Shown piece after piece: positions 26,088-35,530 of a stretch of 64,000 nucleotides of DNA. Each line of letters starts with the position of its first letter. Positions within the stretch are counted from its first letter, which is position 1. Made by a program: the position numbers and the translations under genes. Source of the stretch: Nocardia donostiensis (GTDB lineage Bacteria; Actinomycetota; Actinomycetes; Mycobacteriales; Mycobacteriaceae); assembly GCF_002081715.1 (NCBI RefSeq), contig NZ_MUKP01000025.1, forward strand, positions 27,155-91,154, given 5' to 3'. Under the pieces are notes generated by a model. That model had not been told where the DNA came from. It did no database searches and saw only the letters and a program-made list of their open reading frames with translations.

Positions 26088-27302
26088 ATGACGAGCCTGC
26101 CTTCTTTCCCTGCTCTGGACGAACGACCGCTCGACACCTGCATCCGGCTACAGAAGATCGCCCCGGTGGTCGAAGTGGAGTTCCCGGGAGGTGTGCCCGC
26201 ATACGTGGCTCTGACCCATAACGCCGTGCAGGAGATCCTTGCCGGTGACAACAAGACCTTTGCGCGGGACCCGAAGCATTGGCCCGCGCTGTACGACGGT
26301 TCGATCCCGGAAGATTGGCCTTTCCGGGCCATTGTTCAGGGGGATCACCTGTCCACCAAGGACGGGCAGGATCATCGGCGGCTGCGCAGCCTCGTCGGCA
26401 AGGGCTTCACGCCGTCCCGCGTGCAGGCCATGGAACCGCGGGTTCAGCAGCTCATCGACGAACTGCTCGACAAGGTGGCGGCGGCCGGCGACGGAGTCGA
26501 CCTGGTCCCCACCTTCTGTGACGCCCTACCCATGGCTGTGATCAGCGAGCTGTTCGGGGTGCCCGAGTCGGAACGCGCCCAGCTGCGTAAGTGGACTCTG
26601 GACTCGCTGTCGCAGACCGCGACACCCGAGGAGGCGTTCCAAACTCAGCTCGATCTCCGTGGCTACCTGTACCAACTGGTCGAGCGCAAGCAGAACGACC
26701 CCACCGACGACCTCACCACCGACCTGGTGCGGGCGCGCGACGAAGGCGACCGGCTCACCACCGACGAACTGGTCGCCATCCTGTGGCTCATGCTCATCGC
26801 CGGCCATGAGACCACCGTCTATCTGCTCGGGAACGCCGTCGTCGCGATGGCGCGCCATCCCGAACAACTCGCCCTCGCCAAGGCGGAGAACCGCTGGGCG
26901 GATGTGGTCGAGGAGACCCTACGCTACCGCCACTCCGTAATGATGACCAGCTTCCGGTTCACCCTCGAGGACGTGACCATCGCCGGTGTACCGATCCCCA
27001 AGGGGAACGCGGTGGGCGTGGTCTACCAAGCGGCCGGCGTCGACAGCCTGCAGCACGGTGACACCGCGAACGAGTTCGATATGACCCGCTCCAACGCGGG
27101 CACACTCGGTTTCGGCCACGGACCCCGCTTCTGCATCGGCGCACCGCTGGCCCGACTGGAAGGCCGGCTCGCGCTGTCCACGCTGTACCGGCGCTTCCCC
27201 GACTTGAGTCTGGCGATCGACCCGGACGATATCCCCTACACCCCATCGTTCTTCACCATCGGACCCCTGTCGATCCCGGTGAACCTCGGAACTCCCGCCT
27301 GA
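26088..27302 (+). CDS. Cytochrome P450
   Basis: The 404-residue class I bacterial P450 has the I-helix motif IAGHETT, the K-helix ETLRYR (ExxR) and the haem-binding loop FGHGPRFCIGAPLAR. The ATG at 26088 (MTSLPSFPALDERPLD) fits the family. It is not next to a ferredoxin or ferredoxin reductase gene, so its electron donor is encoded elsewhere. The sequence up to IAGHETT is typical of antibiotic- and xenobiotic-type P450s; the substrate is unknown. It stands alone between two terminator-like hairpins. Confidence 0.93.
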   Translation: MTSLPSFPALDERPLDTCIRLQKIAPVVEVEFPGGVPAYVALTHNAVQEILAGDNKTFARDPKHWPALYDGSIPEDWPFRAIVQGDHLSTKDGQDHRRLRSLVGKGFTPSRVQAMEPRVQQLIDELLDKVAAAGDGVDLVPTFCDALPMAVISELFGVPESERAQLRKWTLDSLSQTATPEEAFQTQLDLRGYLYQLVERKQNDPTDDLTTDLVRARDEGDRLTTDELVAILWLMLIAGHETTVYLLGNAVVAMARHPEQLALAKAENRWADVVEETLRYRHSVMMTSFRFTLEDVTIAGVPIPKGNAVGVVYQAAGVDSLQHGDTANEFDMTRSNAGTLGFGHGPRFCIGAPLARLEGRLALSTLYRRFPDLSLAIDPDDIPYTPSFFTIGPLSIPVNLGTPA

Positions 27303-27388
27303 TCCGCGTTCGGGTCGAATGCCCTCGGTGGCCCGCGCAGCGCGGCCGCCGGGGCACACCGCGCCCGGCCCCGCTGCGTCGCTGCGGA

Positions 27389-27416
27389 CCCATCATCCCG
27401 GCACCGGGATGATGGG
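27389..27416. terminator. Perfect stem-loop between convergent genes
   Basis: CCCATCATCCCGG-CA-CCGGGATGATGGG is a perfect 13-bp stem with a two-base loop, midway between the converging P450 and Ddn-like genes. It is likely a bidirectional terminator. Confidence 0.75.
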
Positions 27417-27451
27417 GGTCGCCGGGTGCGACCGTCCTGTCGGCGGCGAGG

Positions 27452-27934
27452 TCAGGGAGTGCGCGGTTCCAGGATGAACACGGGGATGCGGCGTTCGGTC
27501 CAGGACTGGTAGGTGTCGAAATCCGCGTACAACTCAACCAGTTTCGGCCATAACTGTTCCCGTTCGGCATCGCCGGCCAGGCGCGCGTGGACCGGTAGGC
27601 TTTCCCTGCCGATCTGTACGGTGGTATCCGGGCGGGCCAGCAGGTTGTGATACCACTGCGGGTTCTTCGCCAAGCCGCCCTGGGAAGCCACGACCACGAG
27701 ATCGTCGCCGTCGCGCAGGAACAGCAGCGGGACGGTGAATTCCTTGCCGGATTTTCGGCCGCGGTGTTCCAGCAGCAGGGTCGGGACGGGGTTGCGGAAG
27801 CCCGCACCCACCCGCCACTTTCCGCCGACCCGGCCGCCGGTGCGGCGGTAGAGCCACACGTTGATCTCAGACATCGCTTTGATGAACTTCGGAACCAGCG
27901 GTGAATCCAGCTGCTTGGGACGGCTGCTCGGCAT
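27452..27934 (-). CDS. Deazaflavin (F420)-dependent nitroreductase-family protein
   Basis: The 160-residue protein is similar to the Ddn/FDOR-A group. It has the LLLEHRGRKSGKEFTVPLLFL block that binds the F420 phosphate, then VVASQGGLAKNPQWYHNLLARP and WPKLVELYADFDTYQ. Family members reduce quinones, nitro compounds or other lipophiles using reduced F420. It is last in the minus-strand catabolic operon, 21 nt after the TetR gene. Confidence 0.88.
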   Translation of the reverse strand: MPSSRPKQLDSPLVPKFIKAMSEINVWLYRRTGGRVGGKWRVGAGFRNPVPTLLLEHRGRKSGKEFTVPLLFLRDGDDLVVVASQGGLAKNPQWYHNLLARPDTTVQIGRESLPVHARLAGDAEREQLWPKLVELYADFDTYQSWTERRIPVFILEPRTP

Positions 27935-27955
27935 GTTCTTTCCGATCGGGGTGTT

Positions 27956-28534
27956 TCAGCGCAGGATCAGCAGGGCGGATTTCTCGATGAGGTCGGCGAT
28001 ATCGGCGTAGGAGGCATAGCCCATACCGGCCCGCACCAGCGCCCCCGCGTAGAGCAGTTCGAGGGAGACCACCACGTCGTTGTCGGCGTCGGGGCCGAGG
28101 GCTCGTTCGATCCGTTTGCGGATCTCGCCGCCGATCCGGGCGCGTAGATGTGCGACATCGGGGTCGCGGCCGAGCATGGCGCTGGTGACCGCGCCGGAGA
28201 CCTCCTGTTCGTCGGCCACCAGCATGGCGATACTGCGCAGCTCGGCCACCACCCGCACCACAGGGTCGGGATCGTCGCTGGCCGGGGACGGCGCGGCCAT
28301 CAGTCGCCGCCAGAAGATTTCGGCGACCAGGTGTTCCTTGGACGAGAAGTAGGTGTACGCGGTGGCGGTGCCCACCCCGGCCGCTGCCGCGACCATCCGG
28401 ATCGTCATCCCCGCGAAACCCTCTCGGGCCAGCACCTCCACCGCTGCCTTGGTCAGCTTGTCGACAGTGTCGGCCTGTTTCGCGGTGAGGCGACGGCGCG
28501 TCGCCTCCACCGCCACGGAATCACCTTCGGGCAT
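27956..28534 (-). CDS. TetR-family regulator, probable local repressor
   Basis: The 192-residue protein has the N-terminal HTH AREGFAGMTIRMVAAAAGVG then TATAYTYFSSKEHLVAEIF (about residues 36-75), followed by a helical ligand-binding domain. It lies within the catabolic operon. The operator-like repeats CTGTCTGGACAG at 33208 and 37361, and the related site at 33415, are the best candidates for its binding sites; this is inference. Similar TetR genes sit beside the P450/aldA divergent locus of mycobacteria (Rv0767c). Confidence 0.9.
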   Translation of the reverse strand: MPEGDSVAVEATRRRLTAKQADTVDKLTKAAVEVLAREGFAGMTIRMVAAAAGVGTATAYTYFSSKEHLVAEIFWRRLMAAPSPASDDPDPVVRVVAELRSIAMLVADEQEVSGAVTSAMLGRDPDVAHLRARIGGEIRKRIERALGPDADNDVVVSLELLYAGALVRAGMGYASYADIADLIEKSALLILR

Positions 28535-28552
28535 GTGTCTGGATCCTACCGA

Positions 28553-30016
28553 TCAGTTCTTCGCGGCCGCGATGCCGGCACGTCGGCCGTAGAAGCTGCC
28601 ATCGCCAAGCGATGCGCCGCTGACGTACCCGCCTGCGCAGATCCCGGAGGTGCAGCGACCCGCCGCGAACAAGCCGGCAATGGCTGCACCGTCGACATGC
28701 AGCACCCGCGAATCCAGGTCGGTGCGTAACCCGCCCAGGGTGAAACCGGCGGTGAAACCACGCATATCGAACGCGGCCACCGGGCCTTCGATCGGTTTCA
28801 CCCATTCCGGTTTCTTGCCGAGCAGCGGGTCTTTGCCTTCTGCGGCGTGCCGGTTGTAGCAGTCCACCGTCGATTGCAGTGCCAGTGCGGGCAGCCCCAT
28901 ATCGGTCTCGAGTTCGGCCACTGTTTCCGCAGCCCAGGTGGGCGGCTGCCGGAAGAACGGCGTGGAGGTCTCGGTGGTGAGCGCCTCCTCGTAGGCGGCC
29001 TCGCCGATCACCAGGTACGCCTGGTTCTCCTGCTGGAGCAGGGTTGCCTGCCCGATCCGGCCGGGATAGGTGTCCTCGGCGATATAGCGCTGACCACGGC
29101 CGTTGACCATGATGCCGCGCGCCATCATCTGCGGATCACCGAAGAACGCGACCTCCGTGGCGTCCATATGCGCCAGTTCCGCACCGAGTGCCTGGGCCAC
29201 CCGGATGGCAATGCCGTCGTGTTCTTCGATCGCGGCGCCGGGCCGTCCGATCAGGCGCGGCGCATACCCTTCGATCATCTGTTCCTGATAGGCGAAGCTG
29301 CCGGTGGCGAGCACGACGCCGCGCCGCGCGCGGATCGCGACCGGCTTGCCATACTGTTTGGCGATCACCCCGACCACCCGGTCGCCGTCGACGACGAGCC
29401 GCTGCAGACGGGTGTCGTATTCGACGCCGACACCGAGCTTTTCGGCGGTTTCGGCCAGCGGCTTCATCAGCATGTAGCCGCCACCCTTCTGGCCGGTGCG
29501 TTTGTTCTGCATCTGCGGGACGTGCCCGCGCGGCGCGGGCGTGGCGATGGTGTTGAACGGGGCGGCGTTCTCGCCGCCGGAGTACATCAGTCCTTCGTCG
29601 TGCGGTGGCTCCCAGCCGGGTTCGCCCCAGAACGCCTCCTTGAACGGCACACCGCAGTCGACCAGCCAGTCGTAGTGCTCGAGACTGCCGCGGCAGTAGT
29701 CGGCGATTTTGGCCTTGTCCGCGCCCGGGCCGACGGCGGCGAGCAGGAACTTCTCCATGTTCTCCTGGCTGTCCTCGAAACCGAGCGCCCGCTGCAACGG
29801 GGTGCCGCCGCCCAGGTAGATGAAACCGCCTGCCAGCGCGGCGGCCCCGCCCCAGCCGCTGGTGCGTTCCAGGATCAGCACGTCCGCGCCGGCGCGTGCG
29901 GCCTCGATTGCGGCGCAGACCCCGGCGATGCCGTAGCCGGCGACGACGACATCGGCGGTGCGGTCCCAGGTGACTTCGGCGGCGGGCAGCGGTCGAATGC
30001 TTGCGGCATCAGCCAT
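28553..30016 (-). CDS. FAD-dependent oxidoreductase (ketosteroid dehydrogenase/fumarate-reductase-like flavoprotein)
   Basis: The 487-residue protein has the Rossmann FAD motif VVAGYGIAGVCAAIEAARAG (residues about 24-43), GGAAALAGGFIYLGGGT, VVLATGSFAYQEQMIEGYAP and the C-terminal GLFAAGRCTSGICAGGYVSG. This pattern is shared by 3-ketosteroid delta-1-dehydrogenases and fumarate-reductase-type flavoproteins. It probably introduces a double bond into, or oxidises, a hydrophobic ring compound. It lies 3 nt from the HIBADH-like gene and belongs to the same operon. Confidence 0.88.
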   Translation of the reverse strand: MADAASIRPLPAAEVTWDRTADVVVAGYGIAGVCAAIEAARAGADVLILERTSGWGGAAALAGGFIYLGGGTPLQRALGFEDSQENMEKFLLAAVGPGADKAKIADYCRGSLEHYDWLVDCGVPFKEAFWGEPGWEPPHDEGLMYSGGENAAPFNTIATPAPRGHVPQMQNKRTGQKGGGYMLMKPLAETAEKLGVGVEYDTRLQRLVVDGDRVVGVIAKQYGKPVAIRARRGVVLATGSFAYQEQMIEGYAPRLIGRPGAAIEEHDGIAIRVAQALGAELAHMDATEVAFFGDPQMMARGIMVNGRGQRYIAEDTYPGRIGQATLLQQENQAYLVIGEAAYEEALTTETSTPFFRQPPTWAAETVAELETDMGLPALALQSTVDCYNRHAAEGKDPLLGKKPEWVKPIEGPVAAFDMRGFTAGFTLGGLRTDLDSRVLHVDGAAIAGLFAAGRCTSGICAGGYVSGASLGDGSFYGRRAGIAAAKN

Positions 30017-30019
30017 GAT

Positions 30020-30913
30020 CTACGGTTCCTCACTATCGCTGTGTGCGTGCCGCTCGGTGCCGACACCCAGTCCGGGGCCGAGACCGTCCAGGGCGAGCCC
30101 GGCCAGCGGCAAGTCGACTCCGAGCTTGCCGCCGAGCTCCAGCGCCAGCCCGAGATCCTTCTCGCCGAGATTACGGACGTGGCGCAGAATCGGCAGCCAG
30201 AAATCGCCCTCGGCGATCGGGGCGGTGGTGTCGCGCAACATGATCGCGCCCGCGCCGCCGGTGACCGCATCGGTATGCCGGACCACTTTGCCCAATTGGG
30301 TGATATCCAGCCCGGCGGCCTCGGCCAGGCGTTGCGCTTCGGTGGCGGCGGTGAAGGAGACGAAATGCACGAGGTTGCGTGCCAGCTTCATCCGGGTGCC
30401 CGCACCCACGGGACCGGCGTGCACGATCAGATCGGCGAAGGTGGCGAATGGTTCGCGCACGGCCGCGACCGCGGTATCGCTGCCGCCGAGCAGCACCGCC
30501 AGCCTGCCCTGGTCTGCGCCTGGCGCGCCGCCGCTGACCGGTGCGTCCACGAATTCCGCGCCGTGTTCGGCGCAGCGGTCGGCCAGTTCCTCGGCGGTGC
30601 CGTCGCTGATCGTGGAATGGACTGCGACAACGGTTCCCGGCGCGGCAGCACCCAGCACCCCGTCGGGTCCGGTGAGCACGGAACGCACCTGCGCATCGTC
30701 CACGACAGCGATCGAGATGAGCTCGCATTGCGCGGCGACCTCGGCCGGGGTGGCTGCCGCTTCGGCTCCGGCCTCGGTGAACGGCTCGACCGCTTCCGGC
30801 CGGGTATCGCAGACGGTCAGGCCGCCGGACCAGGTCAGCAGGCGTTTTGCCATGGGCGCCCCCATCGACCCGAGACCGATGAAACCGACCCGCAGGCCGG
30901 CCCCGGCGCTCAT
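30020..30913 (-). CDS. 3-hydroxyisobutyrate-dehydrogenase-family oxidoreductase
   Basis: The 297-residue beta-hydroxyacid dehydrogenase has GFIGLGSMGAPMAKRL (NAD(P) binding), DAPVSGGAPGADQGRLAVLL (substrate loop), and the catalytic Lys in GTRMKLARNLVHF. It corresponds by position to Rv0770 in the mycobacterial locus. It overlaps the upstream SDR gene by 4 nt (ATGA). It oxidises a beta-hydroxy acid or reduces the matching aldehyde; the substrate is unknown. Confidence 0.9.
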   Translation of the reverse strand: MSAGAGLRVGFIGLGSMGAPMAKRLLTWSGGLTVCDTRPEAVEPFTEAGAEAAATPAEVAAQCELISIAVVDDAQVRSVLTGPDGVLGAAAPGTVVAVHSTISDGTAEELADRCAEHGAEFVDAPVSGGAPGADQGRLAVLLGGSDTAVAAVREPFATFADLIVHAGPVGAGTRMKLARNLVHFVSFTAATEAQRLAEAAGLDITQLGKVVRHTDAVTGGAGAIMLRDTTAPIAEGDFWLPILRHVRNLGEKDLGLALELGGKLGVDLPLAGLALDGLGPGLGVGTERHAHSDSEEP

Positions 30914-31662
30914 GAGCGGATCACCTGGCCGCCATCGATATTGAAGATCTGCCCGGTAACCCAGCTCGCCTCATCCGACAGCAGGTATAGCACCGCGCCG
31001 ACCAGATCCTCCGGTGTGCCCATCCGCTTGAGCGGCAGCCGCTTGACGATGTCGTCGACGATGGCAGCGGGGGTGGCCGTTTTGGTGGCTTCGGTGTCGA
31101 TCGGGCCGGGCGCGATGGCGTTGATCCGGATATTGGAACCGCCGAGTTCGGTGGCCAGTTGCTGGGTGAGGCCGTTGACGCCGACCTTCGCCAGCCCGTA
31201 GAAGCCGGAGTACAGCCAGGCCGCGGTGGAGGACTGGTTGACGATGGAGCCGCCGCCGCGTGCGGTCATGTGCTGCCAGACCGCGCGGGTCATCACCAGC
31301 GCGCCGTCCTGGTTCACCGACATGAACTTCTTGTAGTAGTCCCACGGCACGGTGAGCAGCAGGTCCAGTTTCATATCGCCGTAGATGGCGGCGTTGTTGA
31401 CCAGATGGTCGATGCCGCCGTACTGCTCGACGGTGTAATCGGCCAGCGCTGCGGCCGAATCCGGGTCGGCGACGTCGACGGTGTGGAAGGACGCGGTGCC
31501 GCCGTTTGCGGTGATCTTGTCGGCGACCGCCTGCCCGGCCGCGGCATTGAGATCGGCGACGACAACCGAGGCGCCTTCGCCGGCCAGCGCTTCGGCATAG
31601 GCGGCGCCGATACCGCGGGCCGCTCCGGTGACGATGGCCGACCTGCCGGTGAAACGGGCCAT
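30910..31662 (-). CDS. SDR-family oxidoreductase
   Basis: The 250-residue classical SDR has TGAARGIGAAYAEAL (cofactor), HLVNNAAIYGDM, the Ser in IVNQSSTAAWL, the catalytic FYGLAK (YxxxK), and the terminal WVTGQIFNIDGGQ. ATG 31662 follows AGGAGCACCC; the frame open upstream of it has no family features. It sits between the aldehyde dehydrogenase and HIBADH-like genes, matching the order of Rv0768-Rv0770. Confidence 0.92.
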   Translation of the reverse strand: MARFTGRSAIVTGAARGIGAAYAEALAGEGASVVVADLNAAAGQAVADKITANGGTASFHTVDVADPDSAAALADYTVEQYGGIDHLVNNAAIYGDMKLDLLLTVPWDYYKKFMSVNQDGALVMTRAVWQHMTARGGGSIVNQSSTAAWLYSGFYGLAKVGVNGLTQQLATELGGSNIRINAIAPGPIDTEATKTATPAAIVDDIVKRLPLKRMGTPEDLVGAVLYLLSDEASWVTGQIFNIDGGQVIRS

Positions 31663-31723
31663 GATGGGTGCTCCTTTGTGGGGGAAAGCTCGGGGCGGAT
31701 TCGTGGGGAGTGGCTGAGAGTGG

Positions 31724-33193
31724 CTACTGAGAGGTGGCCACGAGCTTGGTCTCCAGGTATTCCTCGAACCCGGCGACGCCCATTTCCCGGCCGATACCGG
31801 ACTGTTTGTACCCGCCGAACGGCGCATCGGCGCTGTACCAGATACCGCCGTTGACCGCGATCGTTCCGGTGCGTACGCGATCGGTGACGTGCCGGATGCG
31901 GTCGGGGTCGTTGCTCCAGACTTCGCCGGACAGCCCGTAGGGGGAGTCGTTGGCGATGCGGATGGCGTCGTCGTCGCCGTCGTGCGCGATCACCGACAGC
32001 ACCGGCCCGAAGATCTCCTCGCGGGCCACGGTGGCGGTGTTGTCGATATCGGCGATGACGGTGGGATCGATGAAGAAGCCGCGGTCTTTATCGGCCGGTC
32101 GGCCACCCCCGACCACGATGCGCCCGCCCTCGTCACGGGCGATCTGTAGGTAGCGTTCCACCCGGGCGCGCTGCCGGTCGGAGATCAGCGGCCCGCAGAT
32201 GGTGCCTGGGTTCGTCGGATCTCCCGGTGTGATGCCGCCCAGGGTGGCGGCCGCGATCTGCACGGCTTCGTCGTAGCGGGCGCGCGGCACCACCAGTCGT
32301 GTGTTCAGTGCGCAGCCCTGCCCGGCGTGCACGCATACCGAGAAACCGGCGAACCCGACGGCTTTGGCGAGGTCGGCGTCGTCGAGTACGAGGAACGCGG
32401 ATTTACCGCCGAGTTCGAGGAAGGTTTTCTTCACAGTGGTGGCGGCGTTGGCCATCACCGCGCGGCCGGTGGCGGTGGAGCCGGTGAAGGTGACCATATC
32501 GACGCGGGGGTCGCTGGTCAGCTGGGCACCGAGGCCGTGATCGTCGGAGGTGACGATATTGATGACGCCCGGGGGGATATCGGTGTGCTCGGCGATGATC
32601 GAACCGACCGCGGCCGCGCACCATGGGGTGTCCGGTGCGGGTTTGAGCACCACGGTGTTTCCTGCGGCGAGGGCGAAACCGAGTTTGGCGAAGTTGATCT
32701 GGTGTGGGAAGTTCCACGGCGTAATCGCACCGACGACACCGACCGCTTCCCGGCGCAGCGATCGGTGGGTTGCGATGCCCATCGGGGAGGCGACGCCGAG
32801 ATCGGTTTCCCATTTGTAGCTTTCGGCGAGCCGCGCGGCGAAATCGAGGTCAGCGATGGGGCCTTCCAGTTGCGGGCCGCTGGTGAGCATGATCGGCGCC
32901 CCTGCTTCGGCGACGGTGATCGCACGCAGTTCTTCCACCCGGGCCTGTAGCGCGGTCCGCAGTTGGTCGATGCAGTGGGCGCGGAAGGCGTGGTCGCGGG
33001 ACCAGTCGGTGTTGTCGAAGGCGGTCCGCGCGGCGGCGATCGCGGTGTCCATATCGGCCCCGTTGGCGTTGGCCGCGGTGCCGATCACCTCTTCGGTCGC
33101 CGGGTTCACGGTCTCGAAGACACCGTTGCCGCCGGCGACCAGCTTGCCGCCGATCAACAGCTGCGAGCTGTTGTTGGGCAGAAGACTGTGCAT
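31724..33193 (-). CDS. NAD(P)-dependent aldehyde dehydrogenase
   Basis: The 489-residue ALDH has GVVGAITPWNFPHQINFAK, FTGSTATGRAVM, FLELGGKSAFLVLDDADL, the nucleophile Cys in HAGQGCALNTRLVVP and the C-terminal FGGYKQSGIGREMGVAGFEEY. It is first in the minus-strand operon and is transcribed away from the P450 operon. ATG 33193 is used; a CTGTCTGGACAG palindrome lies 15 nt upstream of it, close enough for repression. It corresponds to AldA (Rv0768) in mycobacteria by family and position. Confidence 0.93.
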   Translation of the reverse strand: MHSLLPNNSSQLLIGGKLVAGGNGVFETVNPATEEVIGTAANANGADMDTAIAAARTAFDNTDWSRDHAFRAHCIDQLRTALQARVEELRAITVAEAGAPIMLTSGPQLEGPIADLDFAARLAESYKWETDLGVASPMGIATHRSLRREAVGVVGAITPWNFPHQINFAKLGFALAAGNTVVLKPAPDTPWCAAAVGSIIAEHTDIPPGVINIVTSDDHGLGAQLTSDPRVDMVTFTGSTATGRAVMANAATTVKKTFLELGGKSAFLVLDDADLAKAVGFAGFSVCVHAGQGCALNTRLVVPRARYDEAVQIAAATLGGITPGDPTNPGTICGPLISDRQRARVERYLQIARDEGGRIVVGGGRPADKDRGFFIDPTVIADIDNTATVAREEIFGPVLSVIAHDGDDDAIRIANDSPYGLSGEVWSNDPDRIRHVTDRVRTGTIAVNGGIWYSADAPFGGYKQSGIGREMGVAGFEEYLETKLVATSQ

Positions 33194-33207
33194 GCAAGGC
33201 CCCAATA

Positions 33208-33219
33208 CTGTCTGGACAG
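33208..33219. promoter_or_regulatory. Operator-like inverted repeat CTGTCTGGACAG
   Basis: CTGTC-TG-GACAG is a 12-bp inverted repeat with a two-base centre, 15 nt upstream of the aldehyde dehydrogenase start codon in the 313-nt divergent promoter region (33194-33506). The same motif recurs at 37361 with 11 of 12 bases identical. Confidence 0.6.
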
Positions 33220-33414
33220 GTGTACGGAATATAGTCCGGATTGCTCGCCGAGTGCAAGAACTGGTTCTAGCAGTTGGGGCGTTTCCGTTAGTTGCTTCAG
33301 AGGTTCTCGATCTCAGGACGCGACCGGTCCTCGCTGCGCTTTCTTTCTCGGAGTAAGGGTTGCTGATCACGTGATAATCGGCGAATTCATTGTCCGGCCG
33401 TGTTGGCGCTGGTA

Positions 33415-33434
33415 CCGTCCAGACACATGTCCAG
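33415..33434. promoter_or_regulatory. Related operator-like site on the P450 side
   Basis: CCGTCCAGACAC matches the reverse complement of the 33208 site at 10 of 12 positions, and is followed at once by a second half-like TGTCCAG (33428). It lies about 80-90 nt upstream of the P450 GTG. The two halves may form a tandem operator for the plus-strand operon. Confidence 0.5.
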
Positions 33435-33506
33435 CTATGTGTCTCTGTCTCGCGGCACTCGCGTTCGACGTGACGAGAACTCGTTATCGAAGCAGAGGGG
33501 GATGTA

Positions 33507-34721
33507 GTGAACGCTGTGTCCGCGCAGTCCGCGCAGCCAGTGACATTCGACCCGTACGACTACCGGTTCCACGAGGATCCGTACCCGACGTATCAGCGAC
33601 TTCGCCAGGAGGCGCCGCTGTACCACAATCCGGACCTGGACTTCTACGCGCTGTCCCGGCACGCCGATGTGACCGGCGCGTTCCGGGACAGTGCCCGGCT
33701 GTCGAGCGCCAACGGAGTGTCGTTGGACCCGGCAGCGTGGGGACCCAACGCGCACCGGGTGATGTCGTTTCTGGCGATGGACGACCCGCGACATATGCGG
33801 ATGCGGCGGCTGGTCTACAAAGGCTTCACACCCAAGCGGGTCGCGGAGATGGAAGAGCGTATCCGCGATATCACCCTCGAATACCTCGAACCCGCGCTGG
33901 AACGCGGCGACTTCGACTGGATCGAAGAAGTCGCCGGCAAACTGCCGATGGACGTCATCTCCGAACTACTCGGCGTCCCGCGCGGCGACCGCACCGAGAT
34001 CCGCAGGCTCGCCGACGCGGTGGTGCACCGCGACGACGGCGTTCTCGACGTACCCGATACCGCGATCGAGGCGTCGCTGAACCTGGTCGTCTACTACGCC
34101 GATATGGTCGCCCAGCGCAGGCAGAGCCCAACCGACGATCTGACTTCGGCACTGTTGGACGCCGAAATCGACGGCGATGCGCTCACCGACGACGAGATCA
34201 TCGGTTTCATGTTCCTGATGGTGGTGGCGGGTAACGAAACCACCACCAAACTGCTCGGCAACGCCCTGTATTGGGCGGGCCGCAACCCGCAGGAGTACGC
34301 GAAAGTCGTCGCCGACCCGGAGTTGGTGAGCGACTGGGTGGAAGAAACCCTGCGCTACGACACCTCGAGCCAGCTGGTGGCACGTACCGCGGTGGAGGAG
34401 CTGCACTATCACGGGGGCACCATCCCGGCAGGTGCCAAGGTGCTGCTGCTGATCGGTTCGGCCAACCGAGACTCCGACGTCTTCGCCGACGCCGACAGTT
34501 ATGTGCTGGACCGGGCAGACAAGGGGAACCTGGCCAGTTTCGGTGCCGGCGTGCACTTCTGCCTCGGCGCGCACCTGGCCCGGCTGGAAGCCGGTGTCGC
34601 GCTGCGCGAATTCGCCTCCCGGGTGCGGTCGTACCGGGTACGTGACGAGGGGATCGTGCGGGTGCATTCGACCAATGTGCGGGGCTTCGCCAAGCTCCCG
34701 ATCACCGTGGAGGTGGCGTGA
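33507..34721 (+). CDS. Cytochrome P450 (CYP123-like position)
   Basis: The 404-residue P450 has the VVAGNETT I-helix, EETLRYD (ExxR) and the haem loop FGAGVHFCLGAHLAR. GTG 33507 follows a GAGGGGGA site. It is first in a four-gene plus-strand operon, and its stop codon overlaps the SDR start by one base. In Mycobacterium tuberculosis the corresponding gene order is CYP123, SDR, CYP51 (Rv0766c-Rv0764c); here the second P450 is CYP125-like instead. Substrate unknown; the context suggests a sterol or lipid. Confidence 0.92.
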   Translation: MNAVSAQSAQPVTFDPYDYRFHEDPYPTYQRLRQEAPLYHNPDLDFYALSRHADVTGAFRDSARLSSANGVSLDPAAWGPNAHRVMSFLAMDDPRHMRMRRLVYKGFTPKRVAEMEERIRDITLEYLEPALERGDFDWIEEVAGKLPMDVISELLGVPRGDRTEIRRLADAVVHRDDGVLDVPDTAIEASLNLVVYYADMVAQRRQSPTDDLTSALLDAEIDGDALTDDEIIGFMFLMVVAGNETTTKLLGNALYWAGRNPQEYAKVVADPELVSDWVEETLRYDTSSQLVARTAVEELHYHGGTIPAGAKVLLLIGSANRDSDVFADADSYVLDRADKGNLASFGAGVHFCLGAHLARLEAGVALREFASRVRSYRVRDEGIVRVHSTNVRGFAKLPITVEVA

Positions 34722-35530
34722 TGCCGCGTTTCGAACCTCATCCCGAACGCCGTCCGGCGATTATCGCGGGCGCGTCCTCCGGGATCGGCGCCGCCACCGC
34801 CGTCGCCCTCGCCGAACTCGGGCATCCGGTGGCGTTGGGGGCGCGGCGTGTCGGCATCTGCGACGAGCTGGCCGAGAAGATCCGCGCCGACGGCGGGACG
34901 GCGTTCGCGCATCGGCTCGATGTGACCGATCAGGAGTCGGTGACCGCGTTCGTTGCGGCGGCCGAGGAGGCGATCGGGCCGACCGAGATCCTCGTCTCGG
35001 GTGCCGGGGATATCGAATTCGGGTTGATCCAGGAGATGGATCCGGAGCTTTTTCTGCATCAGGTGACGGTGCATCTGGTCGGCCAGCATCGGATGGTGCA
35101 TGCGGTGCTGCCCGGGATGATGCAGCGGCGTCGCGGGGATGTGGTGTTGATCAGTTCCGACTGCGCGCCCACGCCGCGTCCACGTAACGGCGCCTACAGC
35201 GCGGCCAAGGCCGGTGTCGAAGCGATGGGCCAACAGTTGCGCATGGAATTGGAAGGCACCGGTATCCGTGCTTCCCTCGTCCGTCCCGGCCCCACCGTGA
35301 CCGGGATGGGTATGAACGCCACCCCCGAAGTGGTCGGTCCGCTGCTGGAGGACTGGCAGAAATGGGGATTCGCCCGCCATCCCTACATGCTGCGCGCCAG
35401 CGACCTGGCCGCCGCCGTCACCGCCGTCGTCTCCACACCCCGCGGCGCCCACCTGGTCCTGGTCGAGGTGCAGCCCGAAGCCCCGCTGCGTCCGCCGCCG
35501 GAACCGGAGGAACGAAAGGATCATCCATGA
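34721..35530 (+). CDS. SDR-family oxidoreductase
   Basis: The 269-residue SDR has AGASSGIGAATAVALAELG (cofactor), an atypical LVSGAG in place of NNAG, Ser in LISSDCAPTPRPRN, then GAYSAAKAG (YxxxK). The C-terminus is Pro/Glu-rich. It is joined to both P450 genes by overlaps (TGATG before, ATGA after), so all three should be made together. It corresponds to Rv0765c by position. It probably oxidises the hydroxylated product of one of the P450s. Confidence 0.9.
   Translation: MPRFEPHPERRPAIIAGASSGIGAATAVALAELGHPVALGARRVGICDELAEKIRADGGTAFAHRLDVTDQESVTAFVAAAEEAIGPTEILVSGAGDIEFGLIQEMDPELFLHQVTVHLVGQHRMVHAVLPGMMQRRRGDVVLISSDCAPTPRPRNGAYSAAKAGVEAMGQQLRMELEGTGIRASLVRPGPTVTGMGMNATPEVVGPLLEDWQKWGFARHPYMLRASDLAAAVTAVVSTPRGAHLVLVEVQPEAPLRPPPEPEERKDHP

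Noticed and set aside
28847..31201. A 784-codon plus-strand open frame opposite the flavoprotein, HIBADH-like and SDR genes
   Set aside because: Shadow of three well-supported minus-strand genes.
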